Part shown: piece by piece, positions 18,195 to 26,780 of the stretch
How positions within the stretch are numbered: position 1 is the stretch's first letter
How the letters are laid out: every line of letters starts with the position of its first letter
Source of the DNA: Botryobacter ruber
Lineage (GTDB): Bacteria; Bacteroidota; Bacteroidia; Cytophagales; Hymenobacteraceae
DNA length: 64,000 nt
Assembly: GCF_003347595.2 (NCBI RefSeq)
Contig: NZ_QCZK02000037.1
Location: 62,001 to 126,000, forward strand
Direction: 5' to 3'
Notes under the pieces: generated by a model
Seen by the model: the letters and a program-made list of their open reading frames with translations, nothing else
Database searches by the model: none
Told to the model about the DNA's origin: nothing
Made by a program: the position numbers and the translations under genes

Positions 18195-18502
18195 AGCAAC
18201 AGCTTTCTTTATAAACGTTAAAAAAAATTGATAAGTTTTTCTGAATATCTCGTTAATAAAGTAAAAGGGAGCTAGCAGAGGGAGTTGCCGGAGCAGTTCC
18301 GGGTAAAATTCTGCCTTCTGTTGTTTTAACAGCAACTACTGGTGTGCTTGTTGCAGAAACCAAAAACCAGGGGCGCCACTAGGAAGTTGCAGCTTCGGTT
18401 GTTTGAGTTGCAAGACTGTTTTTTTCCGGTGCTTTACCTTTTAATTTCGTATAGTTGGAACCGGCAGGCCGTTTTTAAGAAAAATTAAATTTTAGAAAGA
18501 TT

Positions 18503-19312
18503 ATGACTGATATATTAAATCCGGCGGAAAAGCAAACAATGGAGTTTATTCATTATGAGGTCAGGAACCGTATTGGGTATATAACGCTTGCCAGGGCCGC
18601 GAAACGCAATGCGCTCAACTACGAGGTAGTGTCGGAACTGAAGCGGGCTTTTGCCATTGCCGAAGACGACGAAGCCTGTAAAGTAGTTGTGTTGCAGGCG
18701 GAAGGAAAAGTTTTTTGTGCCGGGGCCGACCTGGAATACCTGCAGCAGCTGCAGCAGTACGACTACCACGAAAACCTGATGGACTCGACCCACCTGATGG
18801 AGCTTTTCCGCTATATTTATACCCTGAAAAAAGTGGTAATTGCCCGGATTCACGGGCATGCCATTGCCGGTGGCTGCGGCCTTGCGGCCATCTGCGATTT
18901 TGCTTTTGCCGTACCCGAAGCTAAATTTGGGTACAACGAAGTGAAAATAGGCTTCATACCGGCTATCGTGATGGTGTTCCTGCTCCGCAAGGTGGGGGAG
19001 GCGAAGGCCAAGCAGCTGCTGCTGACCGGCGACCTGATTACAGCAGAAGAGGCAAAGGCCTGCGGCCTGATAAACCAGGTGGTGCCGGCAGAAGAGCTGG
19101 AAACTGCCGTAAACGCTTTCGCCCAGAAGCTGTGTAACCAGAACTCGCGGCAGTCGATGGAGGTAACCAAAGAGATGATTGCGCGGGTGCAGGGCAAAAC
19201 GCTGGAAGAAGGCCTGCAATACGCCGCCGAAATGAATGCCGTTGCCCGCAGCAGCGAAGACTGCAGGAGGGGGATTGCCGCTTTCCTGAACAAGGAGCCT
19301 CTTTCGTGGTAA
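18503..19312 (+). CDS. Enoyl-CoA hydratase/isomerase family protein
   Basis: A 269-residue crotonase-fold protein. Oxyanion-hole segments are VFCAGADLEYL and HGHAIAGGCGLAAICDF, and a catalytic-type Glu lies in FGYNEVKIGFIPA. Hydration of an enoyl-CoA in ring or fatty-acid breakdown is likely. The divergent paaABCD operon suggests a PaaF/PaaG-like role, while the GFIPAIV segment also occurs in methylglutaconyl-CoA hydratases of leucine breakdown, so the substrate is open. A second ATG at 18539 (MEFIHYEVRNRIGY) is an equally good start. Confidence 0.85.
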   Translation: MTDILNPAEKQTMEFIHYEVRNRIGYITLARAAKRNALNYEVVSELKRAFAIAEDDEACKVVVLQAEGKVFCAGADLEYLQQLQQYDYHENLMDSTHLMELFRYIYTLKKVVIARIHGHAIAGGCGLAAICDFAFAVPEAKFGYNEVKIGFIPAIVMVFLLRKVGEAKAKQLLLTGDLITAEEAKACGLINQVVPAEELETAVNAFAQKLCNQNSRQSMEVTKEMIARVQGKTLEEGLQYAAEMNAVARSSEDCRRGIAAFLNKEPLSW

Positions 19313-19362
19313 ATTTTTCTTTTTCCGGTTAAACCATTTGGTTAGTTTGCTGTTGGTTGTTT

Positions 19363-19857
19363 ATGGTAACAGGATTGGCAATTATGCTGGTAACTTTTGT
19401 GGCAATGGAAGGTGTGGCCTGGGCCATGCATAAGTACGTGCTGCACGGTTTTTTATGGTGGCTGCACAAGTCTCACCATACGCGTCATACCCATGCGTTT
19501 GAGCTGAATGACTTGTTCTTTGCCTATTATGGTTTGCTGGCTATGTTGTTTTTCGTTTTCGGAAGCGAGCCCATCGACTACAGGTTCTGGATTGGCGCGG
19601 GCATAACATGGTATGGTGTGGCTTACTTTTTAATTCATGATGTGTTTATCCACCGCCGCCTTAAAGTGTTTGGCAAAACATCCAATCCTTACCTGAAAGC
19701 ATTAAACGTAGCGCATAAGGTGCATCATAGCGTCAGCGGAAAACATGGCGCTGAGGCCTATGGCATGCTTTGGGTGGCGCCGAAGTATTTTAAGTTAGCA
19801 CAAGTCAGTCGTCGCAAAAAACAACAACGAACATCCCGTGGGGCAATACTCAATTAA
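19363..19857 (+). CDS. crtZ: Beta-carotene hydroxylase (CrtZ-type)
   Basis: A 164-residue membrane di-iron hydroxylase that adds 3-hydroxyl groups to beta-ionone rings. All four histidine clusters are present: HKYVLH, HKSHH, HDVFIH and HKVHH. Hydrophobic helices cover about 3-22 and 45-90. The ATG at 19363 is used, and an in-frame TTG six bases earlier is possible. The 3' end overlaps the MerR-type regulator by 20 bp, so the two are in one transcript. With crtW downstream it would lead to zeaxanthin or astaxanthin-type pigments. Confidence 0.93.
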   Translation: MVTGLAIMLVTFVAMEGVAWAMHKYVLHGFLWWLHKSHHTRHTHAFELNDLFFAYYGLLAMLFFVFGSEPIDYRFWIGAGITWYGVAYFLIHDVFIHRRLKVFGKTSNPYLKALNVAHKVHHSVSGKHGAEAYGMLWVAPKYFKLAQVSRRKKQQRTSRGAILN

Positions 19858-20713
19858 AGAGCTTGAACATTTATCCGGCATCAAGGCACATACCATACGT
19901 GCATGGGAGCAGCGGTATAAACTACTAAACCCGAAAAGAACCGAAACAAACATCCGCTTTTACGACGATGCCGATCTGAAGGTATTGCTGAATGTTTCGC
20001 TTCTGAACGAAAAGGGGTTTAAGATTTCACGGATTGCGCAGATGAACCCGGAGCAGCTGAACCAGGCCGTGCAGCAGGTTTGTGAAAAAGCCTATGAGTT
20101 TGCCCACCACATCAACGGCCTGGTGGCAGCTATGGTGGATATGGATGAAGCCCGGTTCGATAAAACCATCTCAACTGTTACCCTCCAGCTTGGTTTCAAA
20201 CAAACCATGCAGCATGTCATTTACCCCTTCCTGAACAAGATCGGCATCCTGTGGCAGACAAATAACATCAGCCCTGCACACGAGCATTTTATCAGTAACC
20301 TGATACGCCAGAAAGTGCTGGTGGCTATAGACGGGCAGGTGGTGAAGCGAAATGAGGACACTCCGACTTATATTCTCTTCCTGCCCGAAGGCGAGATGCA
20401 CGAAATCGCGCTCCTTTACCTGAATTATATTATCCGGTCCCATGATTACCTGACACTCTACCTGGGGCAGAACCTCCCGTACGAAGACCTGGAGCTGAGC
20501 TACAAGCATTTCAAGGCCGATTACCTGTGTACCATTCTTACCTCGGTACCGGAACGGGACCAGGTGCAACACTATCTGAACAAACTTTCTTCCTCCTTTC
20601 CCGAGAGCACCATCCTGGTGTATGGCTTGCAGGTGCAGCATGACTTCCTGCAGTTCCCGTCCAATGTAAAACGTTTCCATTGTATCCACGATTTTGTGGC
20701 GCAACTGGCTTAA
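19838..20713 (+). CDS. MerR-family regulator with CarH-like cobalamin-type domain
   Basis: A 291-residue regulator. Residues 1-70 form a MerR winged helix (SIKELEHLSGIKAHTIRAWE, QRYKLL). Residues about 80-165 form a helical bundle with the W-x9-EH motif (Trp139, Glu149, His150) that contacts adenosylcobalamin in CarH. A Rossmann-like part follows with EGEMHEIA (His188), close to the DxHxxG motif but with Ala for Gly, and the later GG motif is missing. CarH and relatives repress carotenoid genes in the dark and release DNA in light. The GTG start is fixed by the MerR domain and overlaps crtZ. Whether B12 is bound is uncertain. Confidence 0.88.
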   Translation: MGQYSIKELEHLSGIKAHTIRAWEQRYKLLNPKRTETNIRFYDDADLKVLLNVSLLNEKGFKISRIAQMNPEQLNQAVQQVCEKAYEFAHHINGLVAAMVDMDEARFDKTISTVTLQLGFKQTMQHVIYPFLNKIGILWQTNNISPAHEHFISNLIRQKVLVAIDGQVVKRNEDTPTYILFLPEGEMHEIALLYLNYIIRSHDYLTLYLGQNLPYEDLELSYKHFKADYLCTILTSVPERDQVQHYLNKLSSSFPESTILVYGLQVQHDFLQFPSNVKRFHCIHDFVAQLA

Positions 20714-20842
20714 GGAGTAAGCATCCGTCCAAAAGGCACAACTGCTCGGTGTGCTGCTTCTGTCGGAGCTGCACATCCAGACCGAACGAAAGCGGGTTTG
20801 GCTTTCTTGGCTTTTCTTTGTGAAAAAGGGGCTGCAGAAAGT

Positions 20843-20873
20843 CTGCTGCACCTGCCACCACAGCCACTGCTCC
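20843..20873 (-). repeat. Dispersed repeat copy, near-consensus
   Basis: The complement reads GGAGCAGTGGCTGTGGTGGC and continues AGGTGCAGCAG. It lies in the 330-bp gap between the MerR-type regulator and the Usp gene, which otherwise shows no gene. Confidence 0.8.
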
Positions 20874-21040
20874 GGAACCAAAGGTGCTGCAGTAGAAAAG
20901 ACAGGGCTGAAAAATAGATGACAACAGTCATGTAATCAGCAGCTGCAGGTCATTTCTTTTCAGTTGAATTTATCGGAAATTTAATACATAGCTTGCAAGG
21001 CTTTATATAGGGTGGTTGTAAATTTTAATTGAAAAGTACT

Positions 21041-22054
21041 ATGAAAACAATTCTCGTTCCTACAGATTACTCTCGTCAAGCTCAGAATGCTTTGTCCTAT
21101 GCACTTGAAATTGCGAAAGAAACCAAAGCTGAAATCATTCTTTTTCATGCCTTTTACAAAACCATCTATACGCCCGATACTGTCGAGATAGATACGATGA
21201 TCGCGGCAATGGAGGCGGAGAAGTGTCGGGAACTGGAGAAATATGCGGAAACTGCGAAGCAGGCTCTTTGCAAAGATTTCGCGATGCAGTTTATCAGCAC
21301 AGAAAAAGTAAGTTCAGAAGCAGAGGCGCTCCTGACGCAAACCAAGAGTGGTTTTCACAGGATTGAGCTTGATACTGCCCTGGCTAAAAAAGAGGATGTG
21401 AAAATCCGCTGTGTGGCCAGGTTCGGGTTAGCCTTTGACCAGATCCTGATTGCGACGCAGCTGTATAAAGCAGACCTGGTGATTATGGGCATGAAAGGAA
21501 AAGGTGCCTTCAGCAGCGTGTTCCTTGGCAATACCACCATTGCCGTAATCCAGGACAGTCCGGTGCCTGTGTTGGCCGTACCAACAGATGTGCCTTATAA
21601 AGTGTTAAAAAACGTGGTGCTGGCGCTCAACCTGACGCTCCTGCCCTCGAATATTGCCCTTAACTGGCTCCGCGATTTTGTTGCCGTTATCAAAAGCAAG
21701 TTACAGGTCCTGCACCTGTACCAGGAAGGCAGCCAGCAGGAGGTACGCGACAAAGCTTACAAAGCCCTCGATACCCTCGATGTGCATCTCCATGACATCA
21801 CCTACAAAGTAGTGTTTAAGCAACGCGACGATGTGGCAGAAGGTCTTCAGCAGTATGTGCAGGAGCAACGGTCCGATCTGCTCATCCTGATACCATCCCA
21901 GCATACGTTCCTGGAGAAACTGTTAAATAAGAGCATTGTGGGCAAGTTGTCGGCACAGGCAAATGTTCCGCTCCTGTCTTTGCCTTCGCAGCAGAAACAG
22001 CGGGTGCAGTTGCTGGCTGAGGAGGCACTGGCAGAGGAAGCTGCAAACGATTAG
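21041..22054 (+). CDS. Universal stress protein with two UspA domains
   Basis: A 337-residue cytosolic protein with tandem Usp folds. The first (about 1-180) begins MKTILVPTDYSRQAQNAL and ends with the nucleotide-binding loop GMKGKGAFSSVFLGNTT. The second (about 185-315) is weaker and its loop is degenerate. The ATG at 21041 is used, and the TTG at 21029 only adds four residues. Usp proteins accumulate in stress and often bind ATP. Its place between carotenoid genes suggests a shared response to light or oxidative stress, which is inference. Confidence 0.88.
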   Translation: MKTILVPTDYSRQAQNALSYALEIAKETKAEIILFHAFYKTIYTPDTVEIDTMIAAMEAEKCRELEKYAETAKQALCKDFAMQFISTEKVSSEAEALLTQTKSGFHRIELDTALAKKEDVKIRCVARFGLAFDQILIATQLYKADLVIMGMKGKGAFSSVFLGNTTIAVIQDSPVPVLAVPTDVPYKVLKNVVLALNLTLLPSNIALNWLRDFVAVIKSKLQVLHLYQEGSQQEVRDKAYKALDTLDVHLHDITYKVVFKQRDDVAEGLQQYVQEQRSDLLILIPSQHTFLEKLLNKSIVGKLSAQANVPLLSLPSQQKQRVQLLAEEALAEEAAND

Positions 22055-22157
22055 CAGCTGGTAGTTTGTATTTCCGTTTTTGAATATAGCGTAATCATTA
22101 ATTTTCATTCGTTTTTCTTCGTGGTTTTCCTGTTTTTCAATTCAATTCCATTAGGTT

Positions 22158-22191
22158 AGAGGCTGTCCGAAACGACAGCCTCTGCTTTTTT
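22158..22191 (+). terminator. Intrinsic terminator after the usp gene
   Basis: A perfect 10-bp stem, AGAGGCTGTC with GACAGCCTCT, and a 6-nt loop, followed by GCTTTTTTA. It begins about 100 bp after the stop codon. Confidence 0.85.
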
Positions 22192-22210
22192 ATCAGCTTC
22201 CTTTCGCTTT

Positions 22211-22235
22211 GGAGGACCGGTTTTGCCGGTCCTCC
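22211..22235. other. Second strong hairpin downstream of usp
   Basis: GGAGGACCGG pairs perfectly with CCGGTCCTCC across a TTTTG loop, 20 bp after the terminator. No T run follows. It may protect mRNA ends or be a repeat remnant. Confidence 0.6.
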
Positions 22236-22311
22236 GGCAAAGCCATTCTTTCCTTCCTGTACCAGCACTACCCGGGATACTTTGCAAGCGCTCATGCGGG
22301 CCGGATTTGTT

Positions 22312-22343
22312 CTGCAGCACCAGCCACCACACCCTCTGCTGCT
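22312..22343 (-). repeat. Dispersed repeat copy
   Basis: The complement reads AGCAGCAGAGGGTGTGGTGG and continues CTGGTGCTGCAG. It sits in the 600-bp gene-free gap between usp and the sigma factor gene. Confidence 0.75.
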
Positions 22344-22447
22344 TGTTACTAACCGTAAGTTCTGGCGAAAGAGAATTTCGCATCAATCGTGGGCAGCGGC
22401 TTAGGTAGCAGGTTCAACAGGATGGGTTGTTTTGTTTAACGGGATGG

Positions 22448-22479
22448 TTGGGTAGAAGAGAGGCGTGAAGCTACTTTTG
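22448..22479 (+). promoter_or_regulatory. Possible distal promoter of the sigma factor-crt operon
   Basis: TTG at 22448-22450, a 21-nt spacer and TACTTTTG at 22472-22479 match the Bacteroidota form TTG/TAnnTTTG. It lies about 180 bp upstream of the sigma factor ATG. Confidence 0.4.
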
Positions 22480-22620
22480 TTTAACAACTTGCTGATAATT
22501 AGGTGATAATCATGATTTTTTAGGGTTTGTTATATTATTCTGATTGATTTTGTGATTTTTCTTGTCTAAACATTATAAATAAAACATAAACAAAATTTAG
22601 CTATTTGTTTTTGGGTTGCG

Positions 22621-22628
22621 TATATTTG
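22621..22628 (+). promoter_or_regulatory. -7 element of the sigma factor-crtIB operon
   Basis: TATATTTG is an exact match to TAnnTTTG, 31 bp before the ATG. The -33 region is poor (TTTA at about 22596), as may be expected for a regulated promoter. Confidence 0.5.
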
Positions 22629-22659
22629 TTTAACATCAAAATTAATTTTCTTAACAATC

Positions 22660-23175
22660 ATGACAGCTACAGAATTTAGCAGCTTTGTGCAGAGTGCCGC
22701 CGGTACCTTAAAACCCGCTGCCATGCATTTGACCCGCGACGCGGACGACGCAAAAGACCTGGTGCAGGAAACCCTGCTGAAAGCACTGATGAACAAGGAA
22801 AAATTTATGGCAGGCACTAACCTGAAGGCGTGGCTGTACACCATTATGCGTAACACCTTCATTAATAACTACAATAAAGTTACCAGGCGAAGCAGCAACA
22901 TCGACAGCACAGACTACCTTTTGCATGCTTCTGCCGATGCAAACCTGGTTACGCAAAACAAAGGGACAGCAACTTTCGTCATGAACGATATAGATGCGGC
23001 CATAGCAGATCTGAGTGAAGAGCACCGCACTCCTTTTTTAATGTACTTCGGTGGTTACAAGTATCTCGAAATAGCAGAGATGCTCAAGATTCCCATTGGA
23101 ACAGTAAAGAACCGTATCCACATTGCACGAAAAGAATTAAAACAAATGCTTCAGGTGTACCAGTTTGATGTGTAA
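22660..23175 (+). CDS. ECF-type RNA polymerase sigma factor
   Basis: A 171-residue sigma-70 family protein with region 2 (about 15-80, RDADDAKDLVQETLLKAL and AWLYTIMRNTFINNYNK) and region 4 (about 115-165, LSEEHRTPFLMYFGGYKYLEIAEML and a helix-turn-helix GTVKNRIHIARKEL). No anti-sigma gene is next to it. It precedes crtI by 22 bp and heads the carotenoid operon, which suggests that it controls these genes or itself in response to light or oxidative stress, as ECF factors do for carotenoids in other bacteria. That role is inferred. Confidence 0.92.
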   Translation: MTATEFSSFVQSAAGTLKPAAMHLTRDADDAKDLVQETLLKALMNKEKFMAGTNLKAWLYTIMRNTFINNYNKVTRRSSNIDSTDYLLHASADANLVTQNKGTATFVMNDIDAAIADLSEEHRTPFLMYFGGYKYLEIAEMLKIPIGTVKNRIHIARKELKQMLQVYQFDV

Positions 23176-23197
23176 CCATTCGTAATTTCTTTCTTCT

Positions 23198-24727
23198 ATG
23201 GCTCAGCGTAAGGTAGTAGTAATTGGTTCGGGATTTTCAGGCTTATCGGCAGCTGCCAGTTTAGCGCAGGCGGGGTACGCGGTAACGGTGCTGGAAAAAA
23301 ATGCTACGCCCGGAGGCCGCGCCAGAAGTTTTTCGGATAGCGGCTTTACCTACGACATGGGGCCGAGCTGGTACTGGATGCCCGACGTGTTCGAGTCTTT
23401 CTTCCAAAAGTTTGGCCGGAGCGCTGCAGATTATTACCACCTGAAGCGCCTGGACCCTTCCTATAAGGTGGTGTTTGGGAAAGACGATGCGCTGGAGGTG
23501 CCCGCCTCCTTGCCGCAACTACGGGCTGTATTTGAGCAACTGGAGCAGGGAAGCGCCAAAGCGCTGGACAGGTTCCTGGAGCAGGCGGCGTACAAATACA
23601 AGGTAGGAATCAACCAGCTGGTGTACAAACCGGGCCGTTCTGTAACCGAATTCCTGAGCCTCAGGCTGCTGCTCGATGTCCTCCGGATGGATGTTTTCCA
23701 GTCTTTTTCTAAACACATACGCCGCTATTTTTCGCACCAGAAGCTGCTGAAGCTGATGGAATTTCCTGTCCTGTTCCTGGGTGCGCTGCCCGAAAACACG
23801 CCGGCGCTCTACAGCCTGATGAATTACGCCGACATCAGCCTGGGTACCTGGTACCCGATGGGCGGTATGTATAAGATAATCGAGGGGATGGTGCAGGTGG
23901 CAGAGGAGCAGGGGGTAAGGTTCTGCTATAACCAGGATGTGCGGGAGATAAAAGTCGTTCAGGGCAAGGCTACGGAAGTACTCACCAGCACCGGTGCTTT
24001 TGAGGCAGACATTGTGGTGGCAAGTGCAGATTACCACCATGTAGAGCAAAAATTGCTCGCACCTGCCTGGCGAAGCTACTCCGATAGCTACTGGAACAGC
24101 CGCGTGATGGCGCCCTCGTCGCTCATCTTTTACCTGGGCGTCAGCAAGCGCCTGCAGGGGCTGAACCACCACAACCTTTTCTTCGACGAAGATTTCGGGC
24201 CGCATGCGCACGAAATTTATACCGACCCGAAATGGCCTGCCAAACCGCTCTTCTACGTATCGGCACCTTCCGTTACCGACAGCAGCGTGGCTCCCGCAGG
24301 ATGCGAAAACCTGTTCATTCTGATACCGGTGGCACCGGGGCTCGAGGACACAGAAGAGATGCGCGAAAAGTATTACCACCTGGTAATGGAGCGGCTGAAA
24401 CACCATACAAACCAGGAAATACGCAGCGCCGTAGTGTACAAACGCAGCTACGCACACCACGATTTTATCGCAGATTACAATGCCTTTAAAGGAAACGCCT
24501 ATGGGCTGGCCAATACGCTGCTGCAGACGGCTCTTTTGAAACCGCGCCTCAAAAGCAAAAAAGTAAATAACCTTTATTTTACCGGTCAGCTAACGGTGCC
24601 GGGGCCCGGGGTGCCGCCTTCCCTTATTTCGGGACAGGTTGTGGCGAGCGAGGTCGTAAAAGAATTCCCAGTAGCTGGCGAAGCTGCACTTAACAAGCAA
24701 AACAAGTTCGTTTATGGAGCTGTTTAA
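23198..24727 (+). CDS. crtI: Phytoene desaturase
   Basis: A 509-residue FAD-dependent enzyme that converts phytoene to lycopene. The N-terminal dinucleotide fold reads VVVIGSGFSGLSAAASLAQA, then VLEKNATPGGRARSF. The C-terminal family signature is LYFTGQLTVPGPGVPPSLIS. Length is normal for CrtI. The 3' end overlaps crtB by 14 bp, indicating coupled translation. Confidence 0.96.
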   Translation: MAQRKVVVIGSGFSGLSAAASLAQAGYAVTVLEKNATPGGRARSFSDSGFTYDMGPSWYWMPDVFESFFQKFGRSAADYYHLKRLDPSYKVVFGKDDALEVPASLPQLRAVFEQLEQGSAKALDRFLEQAAYKYKVGINQLVYKPGRSVTEFLSLRLLLDVLRMDVFQSFSKHIRRYFSHQKLLKLMEFPVLFLGALPENTPALYSLMNYADISLGTWYPMGGMYKIIEGMVQVAEEQGVRFCYNQDVREIKVVQGKATEVLTSTGAFEADIVVASADYHHVEQKLLAPAWRSYSDSYWNSRVMAPSSLIFYLGVSKRLQGLNHHNLFFDEDFGPHAHEIYTDPKWPAKPLFYVSAPSVTDSSVAPAGCENLFILIPVAPGLEDTEEMREKYYHLVMERLKHHTNQEIRSAVVYKRSYAHHDFIADYNAFKGNAYGLANTLLQTALLKPRLKSKKVNNLYFTGQLTVPGPGVPPSLISGQVVASEVVKEFPVAGEAALNKQNKFVYGAV

Positions 24728-25547
24728 AGAAACCTGCCTGAAGTGCAGCAAGATTATTACGGAGTCGTACAGTACCTCCTTTACCTTAGGCATCCGGACG
24801 ATGCACCGGAAGCTGCACCTGCCCATTTATGCCATCTATGGGTTCGTGCGGCTGGCCGATGAGATTGTAGATACCTTTCATGCCTACAAAAAGCGCGAGC
24901 TGCTGCAGGATTTTAAAGCGCAAACCTACACAGCCATCGAGCAACAGATAAGCCTGAACCCGGTGCTGCATGCTTTCCAGGGGGTTGTAAATCAGTTTGG
25001 GATTGACCTGGCGTATATTGAGGCTTTCCTGAAAAGCATGGAGATGGACCTGGACGATCATAAATACGATACGGCGTTATATAAAGAATATATCTATGGC
25101 TCGGCAGAGGTGGTGGGGCTGATGTGTCTGCGGGTTTTCTGTGACGGTGATTCCGAAATGTTTGAGCGGCTGCGCAAGCCGGCCTGTAGTCTGGGAGCTG
25201 CCTTTCAGAAGGTAAACTTCCTGCGCGACATGAAAAGCGATTATCACGAAAGAGGACGGATTTACTTTCCGCAGGTGGATATCAGTACCTTTAACAATGC
25301 CCGTAAAGCGGAGATAGAAGCAGATATAATACAAGATTTTGAGGATGCCTACCACGGCATTATGGGCCTGCCCAAATCGGCACGTATGGGGGTGTATCTG
25401 GCTTATATTTACTATTTAAAGCTTTTCAGGAAGATACAGGCGCTTCCGGCAACCAATATACTGAAAGAACGCGTAAGAATAAATGACAACACGAAGCTGG
25501 CGCTGTTGCTGGGTTCGTACCTTAAGTACAGACTAAATACCATTTAA
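24714..25547 (+). CDS. crtB: Phytoene synthase
   Basis: A 277-residue squalene/phytoene synthase family protein that condenses two GGPP into phytoene. The two Asp-rich motifs are visible: RLADEIVDTF (about 44-53), and NFLRDMKSDYHERGRIYFP with the RDxxxD form (about 165-185). It starts inside the end of crtI and is followed after 1 bp by a small unknown gene. A GGPP synthase is not in the cluster. Confidence 0.95.
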   Translation: MELFKETCLKCSKIITESYSTSFTLGIRTMHRKLHLPIYAIYGFVRLADEIVDTFHAYKKRELLQDFKAQTYTAIEQQISLNPVLHAFQGVVNQFGIDLAYIEAFLKSMEMDLDDHKYDTALYKEYIYGSAEVVGLMCLRVFCDGDSEMFERLRKPACSLGAAFQKVNFLRDMKSDYHERGRIYFPQVDISTFNNARKAEIEADIIQDFEDAYHGIMGLPKSARMGVYLAYIYYLKLFRKIQALPATNILKERVRINDNTKLALLLGSYLKYRLNTI

Positions 25548-25548
25548 C

Positions 25549-26076
25549 TTGAAATTCTTACTCTTCTTTTTCCTGATGCTAACCGCATCAGCTACAGTAG
25601 CCGGCAATGCAGGCTACGATGTGGTGGATTTGCGCAAACAATACCTCGCGGCCAGCACCGATAGCGAGGCCGGCAAACGCTTTTACGATTTAATGAGTGA
25701 CTACAAGGATAAAGATCCTGTCGTGCTAGCCTATAAAGCTGTTTCGGAAGCTACCATGGCCAAGTATGTCTGGAATCCTTATTCCAAGCTCAAGCACCTG
25801 AAAGAATCGGCTGCTATTTTTGATAAAGCTGTTCAACTGGATAATGATAACCCGGAAATCCGGTTTTTACGGTTTACAGTCGAACATTACGTGCCCCGGT
25901 ACCTTAACCTGAGCCCGCACCTAGAGGCGGATAAAAAAATAATTATCAGCAGCCTGACAGCTTATAAAAAGAGTGGCTTATCGGCATCGTGGGCTCGTAC
26001 TATGCGCGATTTTATGCTTACCAAAGATCATTGTACCGAAGAAGAAAAAGCCCTTTTGCAAAACCTGACCATCTAA
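25549..26076 (+). CDS. Unknown exported protein in the carotenoid operon
   Basis: A 175-residue protein with a signal peptide (KFLLFFFLMLTASATVA) and a helical mature part. The segment about 75-105 (LKESAAIFDKAVQLDNDNPE) resembles one TPR helix pair. It starts with TTG one base after the crtB stop. The next ATG would remove half of the signal peptide. The stop abuts the crtYcd ATG with no gap, so translation is coupled on both sides and a shared role is likely. No function is recognised. A periplasmic helper with a TPR-like fold is only a guess. Confidence 0.75.
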   Translation: MKFLLFFFLMLTASATVAGNAGYDVVDLRKQYLAASTDSEAGKRFYDLMSDYKDKDPVVLAYKAVSEATMAKYVWNPYSKLKHLKESAAIFDKAVQLDNDNPEIRFLRFTVEHYVPRYLNLSPHLEADKKIIISSLTAYKKSGLSASWARTMRDFMLTKDHCTEEEKALLQNLTI

Positions 26077-26775
26077 ATGTACATCTACCTGTACCTGAAT
26101 ATTTTTACATTTATTTTCCCGTTACTGTTGTCATTCGACAAAAAAGTAGCCTTTTATAAAAGCTGGCCCTGGTTGTGGCCTGCCATCGGGGTAAATGCAA
26201 CTCTTTTCATTGTGTGGGATGTGCTTTTTACCAGGGCAGGCATCTGGGGCTTCAACCCGGAATACCTGACAGGAATTTACCTGTTTAACCTGCCGCTGGA
26301 GGAGGTGCTTTTTTTTATCACGGTACCTTATGCCTGCGTTTTTATTTACGCGGTGCTGAATGCTTACATCAACCGGGATCTGCTGCAGCCGTATGCTAAG
26401 CCGCTGGCTGTGACGCTAGTAGTAATATTAGCGTTGCTGGCGGTGCTGAACCTGGGTCGGATGTATACTTCCATTACATTTGCGTTGCTGGCGGCAATGC
26501 TGCTGGTGCACGTGTGGGTTTTTGGTACACGGGTGCTGGGGCGTTTTTTCCTGGCGTACCTGGTGCATCTGGTGCCTTTCCTGCTGGTAAACGGCGTACT
26601 GACGTACCTGCCAGTGGTGTGGTACAACAACGAACATAACCTGGGGTTGCGCATTGTTTCTATTCCGGTAGAAGATACGATGTACTCCATGCTGATGCTG
26701 CTGCTGACCATTTCGGTGTACGAAGGACTTAAACAGCGGTATGTCGCAAAACAATTTAGGCCTTCAATTGTATAA
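26077..26775 (+). CDS. crtYcd: Lycopene beta-cyclase, fused CrtYc-CrtYd type
   Basis: A 232-residue integral membrane protein with about seven hydrophobic helices. It has two homologous halves, each carrying the PxE(E/D) motif: NLPLEEVLFF (about 71-80) and SIPVEDTMYS (about 197-206). This family cyclises lycopene to beta-carotene and is unrelated to flavin-dependent CrtY. It lies directly after the unknown gene and 5 bp before ispH. Confidence 0.92.
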   Translation: MYIYLYLNIFTFIFPLLLSFDKKVAFYKSWPWLWPAIGVNATLFIVWDVLFTRAGIWGFNPEYLTGIYLFNLPLEEVLFFITVPYACVFIYAVLNAYINRDLLQPYAKPLAVTLVVILALLAVLNLGRMYTSITFALLAAMLLVHVWVFGTRVLGRFFLAYLVHLVPFLLVNGVLTYLPVVWYNNEHNLGLRIVSIPVEDTMYSMLMLLLTISVYEGLKQRYVAKQFRPSIV

Positions 26776-26780
26776 AGTGT

